Source: Ctena decussata
Lineage: Eukaryota > Mollusca > Bivalvia > Lucinida > Lucinidae
Length of the DNA: 64,000 bases
Direction: 5' to 3'
Assembly: GCA_963989385.1 (NCBI GenBank)
Contig: OZ022499.1
Location: 48,659,757-48,723,756 of the forward strand
The translations under genes were made by a program, and so were the position numbers. Positions 10,920 to 22,864 of this stretch are shown one piece after another (the stretch's first letter is position 1; every line of letters begins with the position of its first letter). A model generated the notes under the pieces. It saw nothing but the letters and a program-made list of their open reading frames with translations. It was not told the origin of the DNA and ran no database searches.

Positions 10920-11787
10920 TGCAATAAGAAGGGGCTCACATATACCTCCGACCAGGGCCACCGCCTACAGAAAATAAACTTTACATAATACATTAATGTA
11001 AAATGTTAAGAAACAGACAGGCAGACATTCAATCTTACACAGCAATAGACCCAGTCACATATCAAAAGGTTCCATCCCAAGATTTGGCAATAAGCAAAAG
11101 AATACACTCTTGAAAGTCTAACTTTCACAGATATATTTTGTATGTATATAAAGTTCAATGTCTGTGACTTGACATTAGGTCAGCTGCAGCCATTGACCAG
11201 TATCTATCTTATAGTAACACTTAACACATATTCATTCATTCAGATCCAGTAAAGACTAGCAGGAAAATAGTGCAAAAGCAAAATCATCAGTCTAAACGCA
11301 AAATTTAATGCAACTTTTGTACAAATTTCTAAATCTGTGACCGTAACCTTTGGCCAGCAGCAGTACGCAGATGAAACAAACTGATCAGTATCTATCTTGT
11401 AGTAACAATAGACATATGAACCAGTTCCAGTAAAATCTTTCAAGAAAACTGAGCAAAAAACTTAACGCAAATTTTAACGTAACTGTTGTACATATTTCCC
11501 AAGTCTGTGACCTTGACCTTAGGCCAGCAGCAGCTTCCAGATGATGCAAGCTGATTTATATCCATCATGTGGTAACACTTAGTACATATGAACAAGTTCC
11601 CGTAAAGACTTGCAGGAAAACAGAGCAAAGAAAATACACTTAACGCAAAACTTTAACGCAAATGTTAACTAACGGACGAAAGGACTGACGGACAAATGGA
11701 CAGACAGATGGATGGACAGACAGATGAACGGATGGAAAGGCAAAAACAATTTACCCCTCGACATACTTATTTTGGCGGGGGTATAAT
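10920..11787 (-). mobile_element. Helitron-like element, copy A2 (inverted partner of A1)
   Basis: It is read on the minus strand from the GACATACTTATTTTGGCGGG end at 11760-11787. It has the TGGACAGACAGATGG/CCGTCC tract, then tandem units with GTGACCTTGACCTTAGGCC, AACGCAAAATTTAA and CAGCAGCAG blocks. It ends near 10920 with GTGAGCCCC. The 3' hairpin has decayed (TTCTTATTGCACT replaces GCTCACTTGCTCTAG). It moved or was duplicated together with the rest of the palindrome arm. Confidence 0.65.
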
Positions 11788-12289
11788 TACTGCTACTTTC
11801 GGTGTTTTTATCAATATTTTTATCTACCTATGAGTTGAATATTGAAATCACCAGTTTTCGTGGCTTTTTTCAAGGTGTTTCATTTTGAAAGTAGAGCTTC
11901 CCATAATATGGGAAAGGAAATGTAAAAATTGTTATTTGATCTGTTAAAACATCTATTAAGTATTGCTTGATATCAAAAATAATATTCCAGTGCATGCAAA
12001 AAGGCGGAAAATATTGTTAGATATAAGGATACCCCCATTTTGACGCCTTATCGAGATTGGGGGCACCCCATGTGTAATCTTTTGAGTATACCGACTTTGT
12101 GCATCAATGGATTTTTTTAAGACTTTTATTTTTGAATTCAGCACACTTTTTTACATAAGAAAACACCTTCAAACCTTTTGGCCTCGACCACATGAATAAA
12201 CCTACCACGGGCTCTCGGACTAAATCTAGATGGTCCAAATGAACATTTCGCCTGTTATGGGCTCATGTAAAATATAACTTGACACAGAA

Positions 12290-12600
12290 ATCGAAGACGA
12301 AATTAAGTAATTGTTGTTGGCTTAGTTGTTGATGTTGTGCGGGGATGGTCAGGTGGTGCGATTGTGCTGTGTATAACTTCCAGTGCCGGGGCGTCGTACT
12401 GGTTTGGAACATTTTGTGCAAGGGCCTACTGTGGTTGCAGTAGGTGCAGGTGGGGGTTGTTTTGACATTTTTTCTCTCGTCTATCATTTCTCTTCTTTCT
12501 CCCTCTCTGAGAGATTGCCCGATATACATGTCGACTGAAATACTGTCTAAAAGGGCCGTTAAACCCAAATCAATCAACCAATTAATCAATTGTTGATGTT
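12290..12600 (+). mobile_element. Retroposon 3' end with (AATC)n-type tail
   Basis: It ends GGCCGTTAAACCCAAATCAA followed by TCAACCAATTAATCAA. This 3' end is very common in molluscan SINE or LINE copies (family memory, not searched). The 5' limit is unclear. A TGTTGATGTTGTGC(G/T)GG block flanks it on both sides (12328-12342 and 12592-12606), which may be the insertion-site duplication. Confidence 0.5.
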
Positions 12601-12606
12601 GTGCTG

Positions 12607-13429
12607 GAACTGCGACACTTTAAGTCTGGTCAGCCAACCAGTCCTCATTGTTATGTGCAACACAGACAGTTCAACAGCATTTCTGAAATCGAAACCCCAA
12701 CACCAACAACAAATGCATGTCAATATGCGCATCCGTACAATCTGATCAGCACGTTCGATATCTTACATGTACCTGACTCATACATATTAATATAATCTAA
12801 GCCGATTATCTTTTCTCTTTTTTTAAAGATATTCCTTGTTCAAAATACTTTGTTCCTTCTTTTTTGCCAGTTATATGATATAAAAAAACACATCAACCGA
12901 CATATTATCATCAATTCCGAAGGCTTTACAGGTTTATGTTGATTCGTTTTTCGACGATTTTTACCACTGGTGGGACTATGGAGACTGTAAATACTTGAAA
13001 CTTTCATTATTGCATAAATATCGGTGTCAAACGCTATATATTAACAGCCATGTTTTAACGAACACAAAACCAAGAATTAACAAGGCAATACATGTGCTGT
13101 TGATAACCTGCTTTGCGACTTTCAATATACTCGTTACAGAGACACTAAAATTATTCCGCTGCGCACAGCTTATAAGATAATTTGTAAAACGGAACTATAA
13201 ACAGTAAAGTAATTGTCCCGTACGCAGTGAATAAAAATTAGGCGGAAACCGAACTGTCGACTGTCTTTAACGCAATAAGGCATCCATGAAATCTATATGG
13301 TTGCCATCTGGAACTGAAAATGGCCGCCACCCCAATCATGGTAAAATTTGTTCAACGACCTCTCTAGAATCACCGGACCGATTTGATGATTTTGCATAGA
13401 AAACTACTAAGCACATCAATACAAAAACT
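12607..13429. other. No gene seen
   Basis: AT-rich sequence. Short frames of 61-64 codons occur at 12601-12795 and 12995-13180, with no family signature and no conserved neighbour. I see nothing else. Confidence 0.5.
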
Positions 13430-13625
13430 ATCTAAAGTCGATCTAGTTGGATCACAAATACACTCTGAGTGGTTATAGTCAGGACGCTGAAGCCGAAAAA
13501 ATGCAACTTTAATGCCCCGGCGATTCGAAAGGAATTTTTTACCAAATTTGATAAGCACAACATTTGGGCTTTATGATAGGGTATGATGTGGTCACTGAAA
13601 TAGGATCCCGTGCTTGAATAAGTAC
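13430..13625. repeat. Left member of a widely spaced inverted repeat
   Basis: ATAGTCAGGACGCTGAA, TTTAATGCCCCG and GGGTATGATGTGGTC blocks here reappear inverted and in the same mirror order at 17635-17830, about 65-70% alike by eye. The 4-kb interval between holds no recognised transposon gene. The pair may be the ends of a decayed element or two independent insertions of one repeat. Confidence 0.55.
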
Positions 13626-16600
13626 CCCTTTTTACCCCTACCCCTTTTAAACCTTAATTTGCTCAAAATGAAAACGCTATAATTCTGTCCATTTAGAGGT
13701 GCACTAAAGTTGTCTGATTAATTCATGAAATGACGTATTTGTATGTAAAGTACCAGTTTCTGTAATAATTTACAAAATGCATGCTTAAAATATTAAGAAA
13801 ACCGGTGTATACACATATTTACACAAGGATAATTCATCCTACCAATTGTTGGTGTTTGAAGGTACTAAATTTCATTTCAAATCGCTGTCTTGCAGATTCT
13901 CACCAAAATGCGTATAGAATTATAGGGCAACTGACTCGCAAATATCCAATGATAATGACACTGTACTCTGTACTTCATAAAACGTTTCTCTTTGGAGTCT
14001 AACCACCACCATGGATCCCGTTTTCCTCAGACGTTCATTTCAATTTGAATTTGAATTTGAATTTTTTCCCGTGCTGTGCAATTTTAACAAGAAAACCAGC
14101 CCAACCACTTCTAGGTCTGCAAAGACTTCCAACAACTTATGCATTCACATTATCACTGGCGTTTGTCTGTTACAGCTCGATCGGTACATACGTTACTTAA
14201 TATAATTTTGTTAAAAAGACTGAAGACGATTCAGAAGATATATAAAGATGTAGAATACAAAAAACAGGATCATATTTGTTTTACTGCATTAGAGTATAGT
14301 TACTATAATTTGTAAACAAAAGTTTCGAAAAGCCTTTCATAGCAAATAATACAAATTATATATGTTACCCATGAAACGGAACTAATAGATAAAATGAAAT
14401 AATATTTCAACTATAAATCATTTCGTCGTTCATATATGTTTTTGAAAATAGTGCTTTTAAACTCTGCATTTTCCCTTGTCTTAAAAGCTTATTCAGTACT
14501 TTAACAAAATGAAGTTTTATATATGTAATTGGTATTTAGTGTGTAAATGAAGTATTTTGACATCTGTAAATATGTTAAGTTGGATTGGCACTAATGTAAT
14601 GATGGAAGTATCAAAATTGAAAAAGACAATATAAGCAGAGTTGTGGGATAACTGTTTCCTCCAGTAGGTGGTTAAACCAGTGAGAACAGCGTTATTTTGC
14701 AAGTTCGTGCGTCTCTCCAGAGAATAAAACTCGTTTACATGTTGACTATCTTATTTTTTTTTTCTTGTTATTTTGTTACAGTGTATTTATTAGATATGCA
14801 TGCAGGCCCAAGTTTACGTTTATGAGATCTCACCCAGGAAAGGCCACAATTACAAAACACAGCCCACCCAAGACATCGAAAGAAGATGGGAAACATGCAT
14901 ACGACAAAACGGAACAGCACATCTTTGGTAACAGACACTATTCCAACAGAGAGGAACTGTATATAATTAAGCACAAAAAACAATACAAAATACATCCAAA
15001 CATCTAATTTTACCTATTTTCTATTTCAAACCACAAAACAAAATAGAAAGCACATAGGACAGCTATACAGGCGACCACAAGGCAAGAAAAACAACCAATG
15101 GAATTCGCATACATGTAGAAGTTTTCATATTTATATAGACATTTGTACATAATCTACAAGGGCTTTAACTAGTTTTATTCGCGCAACCTCACACTTCCTA
15201 CTGAGGCAGCAAAACACGTAGGCGCTGCGTCATAAACATGGATGTTTTTAGATATTTGAATACGCAACGAAACATAAAGTTTCAAACGGCTCAGTCAACA
15301 GTCATCATATGTATATCACGTATATAACAGAAGAAAAAAAGCATCGGCACAGAATTCAGTATCCGAATAAATAAGTAAAATGAAAGATTCTTACTAAACA
15401 TCTAGTATAATTACTCATAAAAAACTTGCCTGTCGTAGACTTTACTGCTTGAAACATTTTGAATCAGTGTGTGCTGCACTGCTATACCAGGTGAATACTT
15501 ATTTAAACTTATTTTCTAAGAAATCTAACATATACCGGAAAACTTCGATATACGAAGAATAGATAGCCATAGATGCTACAGCCATTGATTATATTTAAAA
15601 GTAGTGGGTGCACATGTCACCATGAAAATAAATGAATAAGAAAACGAGATCGTTAGAGGTATTTAACTTTCATCTGTTTGGCATGTACCAGAATAGACGT
15701 TATACTGCGTTACATAATTGTAATTTGAACATTGTTTCGTTCAGTACCAAACGATAAAATTTGTTTGTGAATAAGCTGCTTTCAACCCATTTAACCCTTC
15801 TTTAATAAAAATAGAAAATAATGTTTTTCGTATAATTTGCATAGTCTGTTGTAACCCTTCTGTTGGTCTAAATTATTTAGTTCAATAAAGATAGCTGAGT
15901 TGCCACCTATTTGGGAAGGAGCTGCTGACTCGGCTTATCACTTGTAATTTATTGTTTGTTGGGATGTCTTTGTCAATATTTCCCTTTGATGTTGGGGATA
16001 GGGTTTGGGATCTGATTCAATCAGTTCCTGAAGTGTAGTTACTCTTTAAATTTTCAAGTCCTCAATGTCTGCATGCATCAAGCCCTAAGTCTTTACAATT
16101 AACTTATCATGTGTATTTAAACTGTCCGTGTTTATGGTAACGGGACGGGACGGGTAATTCACAATATTTGCCACATTATTCCTACATGGTTTTATCTGCA
16201 CTCAAAATCTTACAAAATGATACATTTTACTTACAGTCGGACGGCGAGTAGTTGACCGGAGGCTGGAGGCTGTGAAAATACATTATCTCAACGTGTAGCA
16301 TTTTGGTAGTGAAAGTTTTGATTAGCAGTAACATTAACTAATAAGAAGTTTACATGTTTCCGATGTTGTACTACCAAGCGCATAATGTATCACCGTCATT
16401 AGGGACTTTAAAAATTGACCAAAAAGGAAAATGCAACGAAATACATTGTATCGTAATTTATTGATATAATTGAGCTGTTTCTTGATTTTAACTGAAACTT
16501 TCACTTAAGCATTGTCGTTTTACTGATAACGAAAAATACCTCCATGCAAGTCTCATAAAAGAATGCGTACTTTGTAAGCAGATGCTTATTTTCGATTTGG

Positions 16601-17634
16601 CAGATACTTTTCTGTGCCTCATGTTATTAAATTCCAGTGCGTATTTTAATTTTCTCACCTTTCTGTAGTCTTTCAATTCCTATGCTCTATGAACCGATTT
16701 TTCAACATTCAAAGTAACGGAAGGTTTTGTAGTGTAAATTACTAGTAATTCCCTAATTTTATATTTATTTATATTAAAAAGAACGATGTTGTTTGATTGT
16801 CACTTGACTAACACCACTATAAATAACAATGTTCAGAGCATCAGTAGTTTTATTTCCCTTGGGGTAATATCTTCTCTATCTCTCAATTTATCTATTTGTT
16901 TCTTTTTTATTTTCATTGCTTTGACTAAAATTCACGTATGCTAGTGTCATGAGAAGCGTAGCAAGAAAATTGAATCGTTGTATAATCATGTCAGCAAAAG
17001 TGTTGAGCGTTGCTACAAGAAGAAAGAAATAGCAAAAGAGACTGTCTGTTCAGTATTTGTCAAGTCTTTTAACACATAACTCTCTTTTCTGTTTCACGTA
17101 TAAAACGCAGCTTGCGAGGACCTTAAACTGCTTGGTGAAAATAGCGACAAACTTCTGTCAACAGTATTTCTTAAAAAATGTCTGAATACCGTATTAATGA
17201 GAGTTTCCTGGGAGTTGGTGAAGGTTGCTGATTAGCTGTGATGTAATGGAATACATTTTGTATAAATGTTATCTACGTTATTTCTACGTTAATTCAAGTA
17301 GTAACATAGGCGAATGACAAGGAATCAAGCAGGCTGTAATTCTTCTAATATTTAAAGATGATTTTAAAGGGAGATATAGTAGCAAAAGAAAACAAAACGA
17401 TTCTGCCTTCAATTTATTTACATTTTGGGAATATTCTCATATGTAACGTCTATAACCTTATGTTACGGGCTTAAGCCAAAATGGATAGAAAGCTAATAAG
17501 TATCAGTCGTTAGCAGTATAATAGGCTTCTTCTAAAACTTATGTTGTTTGCTTGAAACTCCGTTTCAAATGACATAAAAATAAGGAGAAAGGCAGTCGAT
17601 CATTTTTTAGCATTTCTTTGGTACCCAGTTATCT
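13626..17634. other. Mostly unique sequence, no gene recognised
   Basis: There are no frames above about 80 codons and no domain signature. A (TTTGAA)n stretch at 14042-14064 looks like a retroposon tail on the minus strand. The overlapping frames at 14765-15007 (plus) and 14768-14995 (minus) cancel each other as evidence. T-runs occur near 14753. I see nothing else. Confidence 0.5.
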
Positions 17635-17935
17635 GCCCTTATTTTACATCCTGGATCCATTTTTCAGGACCACATCATACCCTAAGTTAAAGTTGGGATG
17701 ATAAACATTCATAATATACCAAATTCATCCTTTCAAATTGTCGGGGCATTAAACTCGAAAAATAGGCCCTTTTTGAATTTCAGCGTCCTGACTATTAACT
17801 TAATTTTGGGGGAACACTGATGTTGAAGTTCCAACCTAGATCTCATTGAGCTATGATTCTGATTTAGATATGATGATTCAGAGACTCAGGTGAGCGATTC
17901 AGAGCCATCATAGCTCTCTTCTTATTATTCGCTTT
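17635..17935. repeat. Right member of the inverted repeat, plus a repeat 3' end
   Basis: 17635-17830 mirrors 13430-13625. Immediately after, GACTCAGGTGAGCGATTCAG followed by AGCCATCATAGCTCTCTTCTT matches the end of the long tandem array near 55360-55400. It is therefore the 3' end of a dispersed repeat family, not a host gene. Confidence 0.5.
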
Positions 17936-17991
17936 ATGCATCTTCTGGTGGTGTTGAGTTCATTGTAGCATCATGTCAGCAGATAAGAAAT

Positions 17992-18229
17992 GAGCCGCGA
18001 CACGACAAAACCAACAAAGTGGCATGTGCGCCCAGCGAAGACTCAGATCAGCCTGGGCAGCCGCCCAGTCTGATCAGAGTCTTCGCTGCCCGCATGGAGC
18101 TAGCATAGACCCTTAGCTACCTTTTAAGCGCACAGCGAAGACTCTGATCAGACTGGGCAGCTGCCCAGGCTGATCTGAGTCTTAAATGGGCACACATAGT
18201 ACTTTGTTGCTTTTGTCGTGTCGAGGCTT
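17992..18229. mobile_element. FB236 palindromic element, copy 4
   Basis: This is a full-length copy of 238 bp with a perfect AAAT duplication: 17988-17991 before GAGCC and 18230-18233 after GGCTT. The internal three-hairpin layout is intact. The two sub-terminal hairpins contain GGGCAGCCGCCCAG and GGGCAGCTGCCCAG cores. Confidence 0.92.
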
Positions 18230-18628
18230 AAATATTGTTGCATATTCTACGTTATTAAGATAAAAGTCATATTTATACCAGTGACTTTGCCCTTTTCTTT
18301 GTAAGTGTTGCATTTTTTTCGTCATTATCGACATTAATTAAAAAAACAAACATTAAAGTTGACACAAACTCGTTTCAGTTTTCATGTCATCTGGTGCACA
18401 CATTCGCTTCAAGGATTTGTTAAGATTTTGTCAAAGTAGAAATGTAAGACATTAAATGAAATGAAATTCAGCATCTGCTACATGTAACAAACGCACGTGA
18501 TGATACCTGAGTACAGTTCAATGTGCTAGTTTTTTTTTCTCTCAGTTCAATATATGAGAAATGGCAACTAAATATGTGCTTCTTGATACAAGATATCACA
18601 TGACAATAAACTACTGTATAAGATTTCA

Positions 18629-18672
18629 AATAAAAAAAAAAAAAAAAAAAAAAAAAGAAAGAAAGAAAAAAC
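18629..18672. repeat. Poly-A / GAAA microsatellite
   Basis: A run of about 25 A followed by (GAAA)n. The minus-strand frames of 68 and 72 codons across it are poly-F artefacts. Confidence 0.9.
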
Positions 18673-19052
18673 ACAAGCTTTATGTTTGATTATGCCTTTT
18701 TCTCTTTCTTTTTTGGTTGTTTTATTGCGAAAGCGCTGCAAAACGCACGTTTTGTTCGCTATTAAGGTTATTGAGTATATGGTCATGGGGTTTCAACCAT
18801 GTTTTCAAAAGAAAACAATTTTCGTGTCCTTCTGTTTGCTTCCCTGGAAGACAGAGTCCCTCCGAAAACAGGGTCTACTCTTAAAGGAAAGAATTTGCTT
18901 TTAGAGGAGCAGTCTTTCATTGAAAAGTTATCGCCCATTAAGAAGGGAGTCAAAAGTTGCAAGAAAAACTATAACATGAAATATTAAGTCTGGATTTTCA
19001 CACACAAAAAAATGTATATCGCGCATCTTGTAATTGGTGGTTACGTTTCAGG

Positions 19053-19294
19053 GCCCGAGGTTATAAACCATTTTTCATGCTCAGCTGAGTTGATCATGAA
19101 ATTTTACCTGCTAATGAATAGCGAATAACTGGTCATAAGTACAGTTGTTTTTTTTGCTCAGTTTAGCGGAGTATGTAATTTTCTCTGCTTATGAATATGA
19201 AAATGCCAACATTAGTTGGCATTTTCATATTTATCAGCAGAGAAAATTTCATGCTCAGCTGAGTTGAGCACGAATTTGTTTTATAACCTCGGGG
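19053..19294. mobile_element. Hairpin MITE, distinct from FB236
   Basis: The outer inverted ends are CCCGAGGTTATAAA and its complement TTTATAACCTCGGGG. Next in is GCTCAGCTGAGTTGATCATG, mirrored as CATGCTCAGCTGAGTTGAGC. At the right-centre an almost perfect hairpin with about 30-bp arms (19178-19249) has TGCCAAC / GTTGGCA at the tip. No target duplication is clear and nothing is encoded. Confidence 0.7.
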
Positions 19295-19592
19295 CCAGGA
19301 TTTGAAATTTAATTCCCCCGGAAATTATATTCTAATATATTCATATTTCTTCATGATTTTTCCTATAACAGGCTTAAATACAGTAGTCTAAGGTTTCGGC
19401 ATTCTGTATCCAAACAACTACAGAGTATGGCTAAGTTTTAAAATTTCAGTGCCACGGTATCTTCTATTAATTTTATGACATCGGATAAGAACAACATGAT
19501 ATCAAATTTTTGTCATATCAGAAGTTTTATGTATCAGTCTTATCTGCTGCTTAGTTCAATATTTATTTTTTTTGGGCGAGGAGACTATATGT

Positions 19593-19828
19593 GAGCCACG
19601 ACACGAGAAAACCAACAAAGTGATTGTGCGTCCAGTGCAGACTCAGATCAGCCTGGGCATCCGCTCAGTCTGATCAGAGTCTTCACTGTCCGCATGGAGG
19701 TAGCTTAGACCCTTAGATACGTTTTAAGCGCTAAGCGAAGAGCCTAATCAGACTGGGCGGATACCCAGGCTGATCTGAGTCTGTGCAGGGCGCACAACCA
19801 CATTGTTGGTTTTCTCGTGTTGCGGCTC
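19593..19828. mobile_element. FB236 palindromic element, copy 5
   Basis: This 236-bp copy has a perfect ATGT duplication (19589-19592 and 19829-19832). Both termini keep GAGCC...GGCTC, with a few substitutions (GAGCCACGAC, TTGCGGCTC). Confidence 0.93.
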
Positions 19829-20305
19829 ATGTGTTAGGTGCATTTTTGCGATATCAAACCTTAAATACCAGACAGTGACTTTCAGTCTTTATTGTTTCTT
19901 ATGATATGGTAAAAATGTAGTATGCAGGTTTGAAAGAAAATCTATTGTTCAGAACGTGTCGATTGTGACTTTAAAGTAGCAAGCGTAGCACTTAAAGCAC
20001 CAAAACTTAAGAATAGTTGAATTTGCGAGCAGCAAAGACATAGATGCGGCAACTTATAATGAGCCGCATTATCTAAATCTACACTTACGTTCTCTGGTAT
20101 TTTGAATTCTCAAACTGATATATTCGTTTTGAAATTTTGAAGATGTCAGTTTTGTCATAAATAGTTTGGCTCTTTATGGTTACAATATGAAGATTTAGAC
20201 GATTTATGAGAGACACAGATACCAAGAAAAAGTTAAGACGACAACGGCAGCATAATGTTATATAATAGATCCATGAGGATTCTTTGTCCGTCTATTCTGT
20301 ACTGA

Positions 20306-20380
20306 CATGGTTTCACTGATATAAAGTTTACATGGTTTCACTGATATAAAGTTTACATGGTTTCACTGATATAAAGTTTA
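20306..20380 (+). repeat. Perfect 3 x 25-bp tandem repeat
   Basis: Three identical units start CATGGTTTCACTGATATAAA, each 25 bp. There is no sequence difference among them, so the expansion is recent. No open frame. Confidence 0.95.
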
Positions 20381-20990
20381 CTTAAAGATCTTGTCTCCTA
20401 AAGAAATCTAGAAATGGTTATGAGAAAACTGAAATTTTAATTAGTAATAATTTTATTGCTTCACTATCGCTTCAAACTCCAATTATAAACGGTAAGCACA
20501 AATAAATACTGTCTTATATTTTTTGTTTGGAGGGAGGTGGGACGGAGAAGGGGGAGAATGTTGGTGGTCGTGTGTTCGGTAGTTGGTGCGGGGATGGGGG
20601 TAGGGTAGCAGGAATGTGCCGCAATATTTTTATTTTGCATTGTTCGTTCTACGGAGTGTCAAAACGAAGGACCAAGGCCTGGTGTTTCTTTCTGTGCTTA
20701 AATCCTCGCAGTCTTACATTATAGAAATAATTATATATAAGGAACAAGACCATTCAGCAAGAAAATTTTGCTGATTAATTTCTTGTGAATTGGCGATGTT
20801 TTCAGTCGAGAGCAATGTCAGCCTACGTGCTTCCAATATCAGAAGTTTATTGACACCAAATCTTGAACAAGCAATTAAATGAAATTATACTGAAGGCACA
20901 AGATCTCATAAGAAGAAATCGCCCTTTCTCTATATTGTATTCACAAGAACAAAAACAACACAAAATCGCGACAAAAGACTTTTTTTTCAG
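20381..20990. other. No gene seen
   Basis: A short G-rich patch at 20530-20610 gives a 65-codon frame without a family signature. Nothing else is recognised before the TTAA element. Confidence 0.5.
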
Positions 20991-21167
20991 TTAAGGTGAG
21001 GTGGGAGTAATTCAGCGCCGCCATGCGGCAATTTTTGTCACTACGTTACGTAATGACGTCAAACGTTCCGTTGGACAAAAACAAGATGGCGTCAACGTTA
21101 GCCGCTTCTGATATCAATACATGGTCTGCTCACAAATTGCAAGAATTCTGAGCGCTGGGTGAAATTT

Positions 21168-21490
21168 AAAGGAAATAGAAAATGCCGTAGAGAAGAAACT
21201 GAAAAAAAGTATAGTTAGTTTTTCCTGCGGAATACTACTTGCGGGATAGCTGACAATTTTTATCGGTTTATTAGACGGAGTTCGCAGCTGTTGAGTTGCA
21301 ATAATTTCATTACAAATTTCATACGACAAAGAAAGGAAATAGAAAGTGTCGTAGAGAAGAAGCTGGGAAAAAATAAGTATAGCTAGTTTTCCGTGGGGAG
21401 GTAGCTGTTCTCCGACAGTTTCTCATCAGTTTATTAGACGGAGTTCGCAGCTGTTGAGTTGCAATAATTTTATTACAATTTTTCATACAA
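21168..21490. repeat. Two-copy tandem duplication inside the TTAA element
   Basis: Two units of about 165 bp, starting AAAGGAAATAGAAA at 21168 and 21333. They share TCGTAGAGAAGAA, TTTATTAGACGGAGTTCGCA and GCTGTTGAGTTGCAATAATT blocks, about 85% alike by eye. The minus-strand frames over it (69 and 71 codons) simply follow the duplication. Confidence 0.8.
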
Positions 21491-21937
21491 CAACAAAGCC
21501 TCGTGAAAATGCATCCAGGATCGTACAATGACTAGTCAGATCACTGTCTACACTTCGACCACGCACTTTACAGTTAACATGGTAGCAGCCATAGACAGTC
21601 GATTTCATACCACCCACAATAAAACTACTAATCAGCAAAAGTTATGCCAAATTTCAGTTATATTAAAAATTCTTAGCCTGTCCCTAGCTTTTGAACAACG
21701 CCAGACAGCCGTATCAACAGCACTGCGATGTCGTCTGAATCTTTTATCGACGTTGATACGATAATTCAACGACCTGTTTTGTCAATAAGCTAAAAACAAT
21801 GTGGCGTTTCTTTTTCCTTGCCTTTCTGTCACTTTTCTGTCTTTCATTTCTTCTTAATGTTTCAAGTGTATATAAGAGTCGTTTTTAATGTATCTCATAG
21901 ACACTAAAGTGAATCCAAGCTGCCTATCATTTTACAG

Positions 21938-22183
21938 AGAGAGAGAGTCGCCAAAGTCCAGTCGTTGGAAGTCCCGAACGCTAGGTTATGGTGCAGAATA
22001 TTACAGGTTCTTTCTTGGGTCGGGTCAGGAACTGGAAAACTTGACTCGCTTACCGTGACTGTACAAACGACAAGTGGACAAGGGAATTCTTCAAATGTCA
22101 TAACACGTGGAAGCCCGGCCCTAATTGTTGCTTCTGAGAGTTTGTCAACTCGGGTACGCGTCAGCTGTATGGGAGGGCAAAAT
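21938..22183 (+). other. Exon-like open block in the TTAA element
   Basis: TATCATTTTACAG precedes an 82-codon open block that starts near ERVAKVQSLEVPNARLW and ends GGQN before GTAATG. Both borders therefore look like splice sites. The peptide has a GSGTGKLDSLTV segment, a TTSGQGNSSNV segment and a conserved-looking RVRVSCMGGQN end. It contains no stop, unlike the rest of the element. I do not recognise the family. It could be a captured host exon, part of an unknown transposase, or chance. Confidence 0.35.
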
Positions 22184-22864
22184 GGTAATGTTTTCCATCT
22201 TTTTAAATTAAAAGAAAAAGGTTAGTTCAGACAGCTTACGTAGAGCCTGACAGAAAAGTATTACATCTGCCTTCATCCTGCATTTCCCGACGATGACAAT
22301 CATGAGTGATGAAAGTCCCAGACAAAATTTGCCGGTAGTCTACAAAATGCGAAAGTTGATATGTGGCGCGAAAAGTTAAATAACGTTAACATCACCATGC
22401 GCAACGTTAACATTTCATTCTAAAGAGGCGGTAAGCCGGGCATTTTATGCACATTAGCTCGAAAGTTAAGTCGGCGACCTACTATTTTTATTGCTTTAAT
22501 GTAAACTTCTATCATTTGGCCATACTGTGTTAGTTTTTGATGAAAAAAATATGTTTTGTTTTCTCGGAATGAAGGTTTTTATCCAAGAGTGACGAGCAAA
22601 AAAGTGAGTTTTCCATAGAACGCCATTTTAACGTCGGCTTGAAAAAGTGGAAAAATTGACGTTTTCGAGGTCAGATATCTTGAAAACGAAATCGGCGACC
22701 CCCCTTTTTTATTACATTTTCTGAAAGAGGACCTGAAAGTGTACAATATAAGGTAGTATGAATAAAATCATGCGTTTTGTCAATTACTCCCACCTCACCT
22801 TAAAACTAAATTACGATGAATGTACAGCTACTATAAATAGTCCAAATGCTCAGAAAAGATTAAC

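Larger units (their letters stand above)
7966..12225. repeat. Giant palindrome, arms of about 2 kb
   Basis: The sequence from TTAGTCCGAGAGCCCGTGG (7968) inward reappears inverted from 12222 inward. The outer 200 bp look about 95% identical. Identity drops to about 75-80% through the tandem-repeat part and falls further towards the centre near 9960-10290. Matching features run in mirror order: ATTCAAAAAT-AAAGTCTT, GCATGCACTGGAATATT, a Helitron-like element (8407-9255 against about 10920-11787), AAAAATTTTTGG / GGGGAAGAACATG-type blocks, a CTTTGGCCGAAGTTTTG block and CAG-bounded exon-like segments. No recognisable protein is encoded. This may be a foldback transposon or a segmental inverted duplication. 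Confidence 0.85.
20995..22799. mobile_element. TTAA-flanked DNA transposon, 1805 bp, non-autonomous
   Basis: TTAA at 20991-20994 and 22800-22803 flank perfect 18-bp terminal inverted repeats, GGTGAGGTGGGAGTAATT (20995-21012) and its complement (22782-22799). TTAA duplication is the hallmark of the piggyBac and Kolobok superfamilies. The GG start fits Kolobok better than the CCC start of piggyBac (inference). Inside are a tandem duplication (next entry) and one exon-like open block. No transposase is recognisable, so it is non-autonomous or has captured sequence. Confidence 0.85.

Noticed and set aside
18468..18786. Phe-rich minus-strand ORFs
   Set aside because: They are translations of a poly-A/T run.
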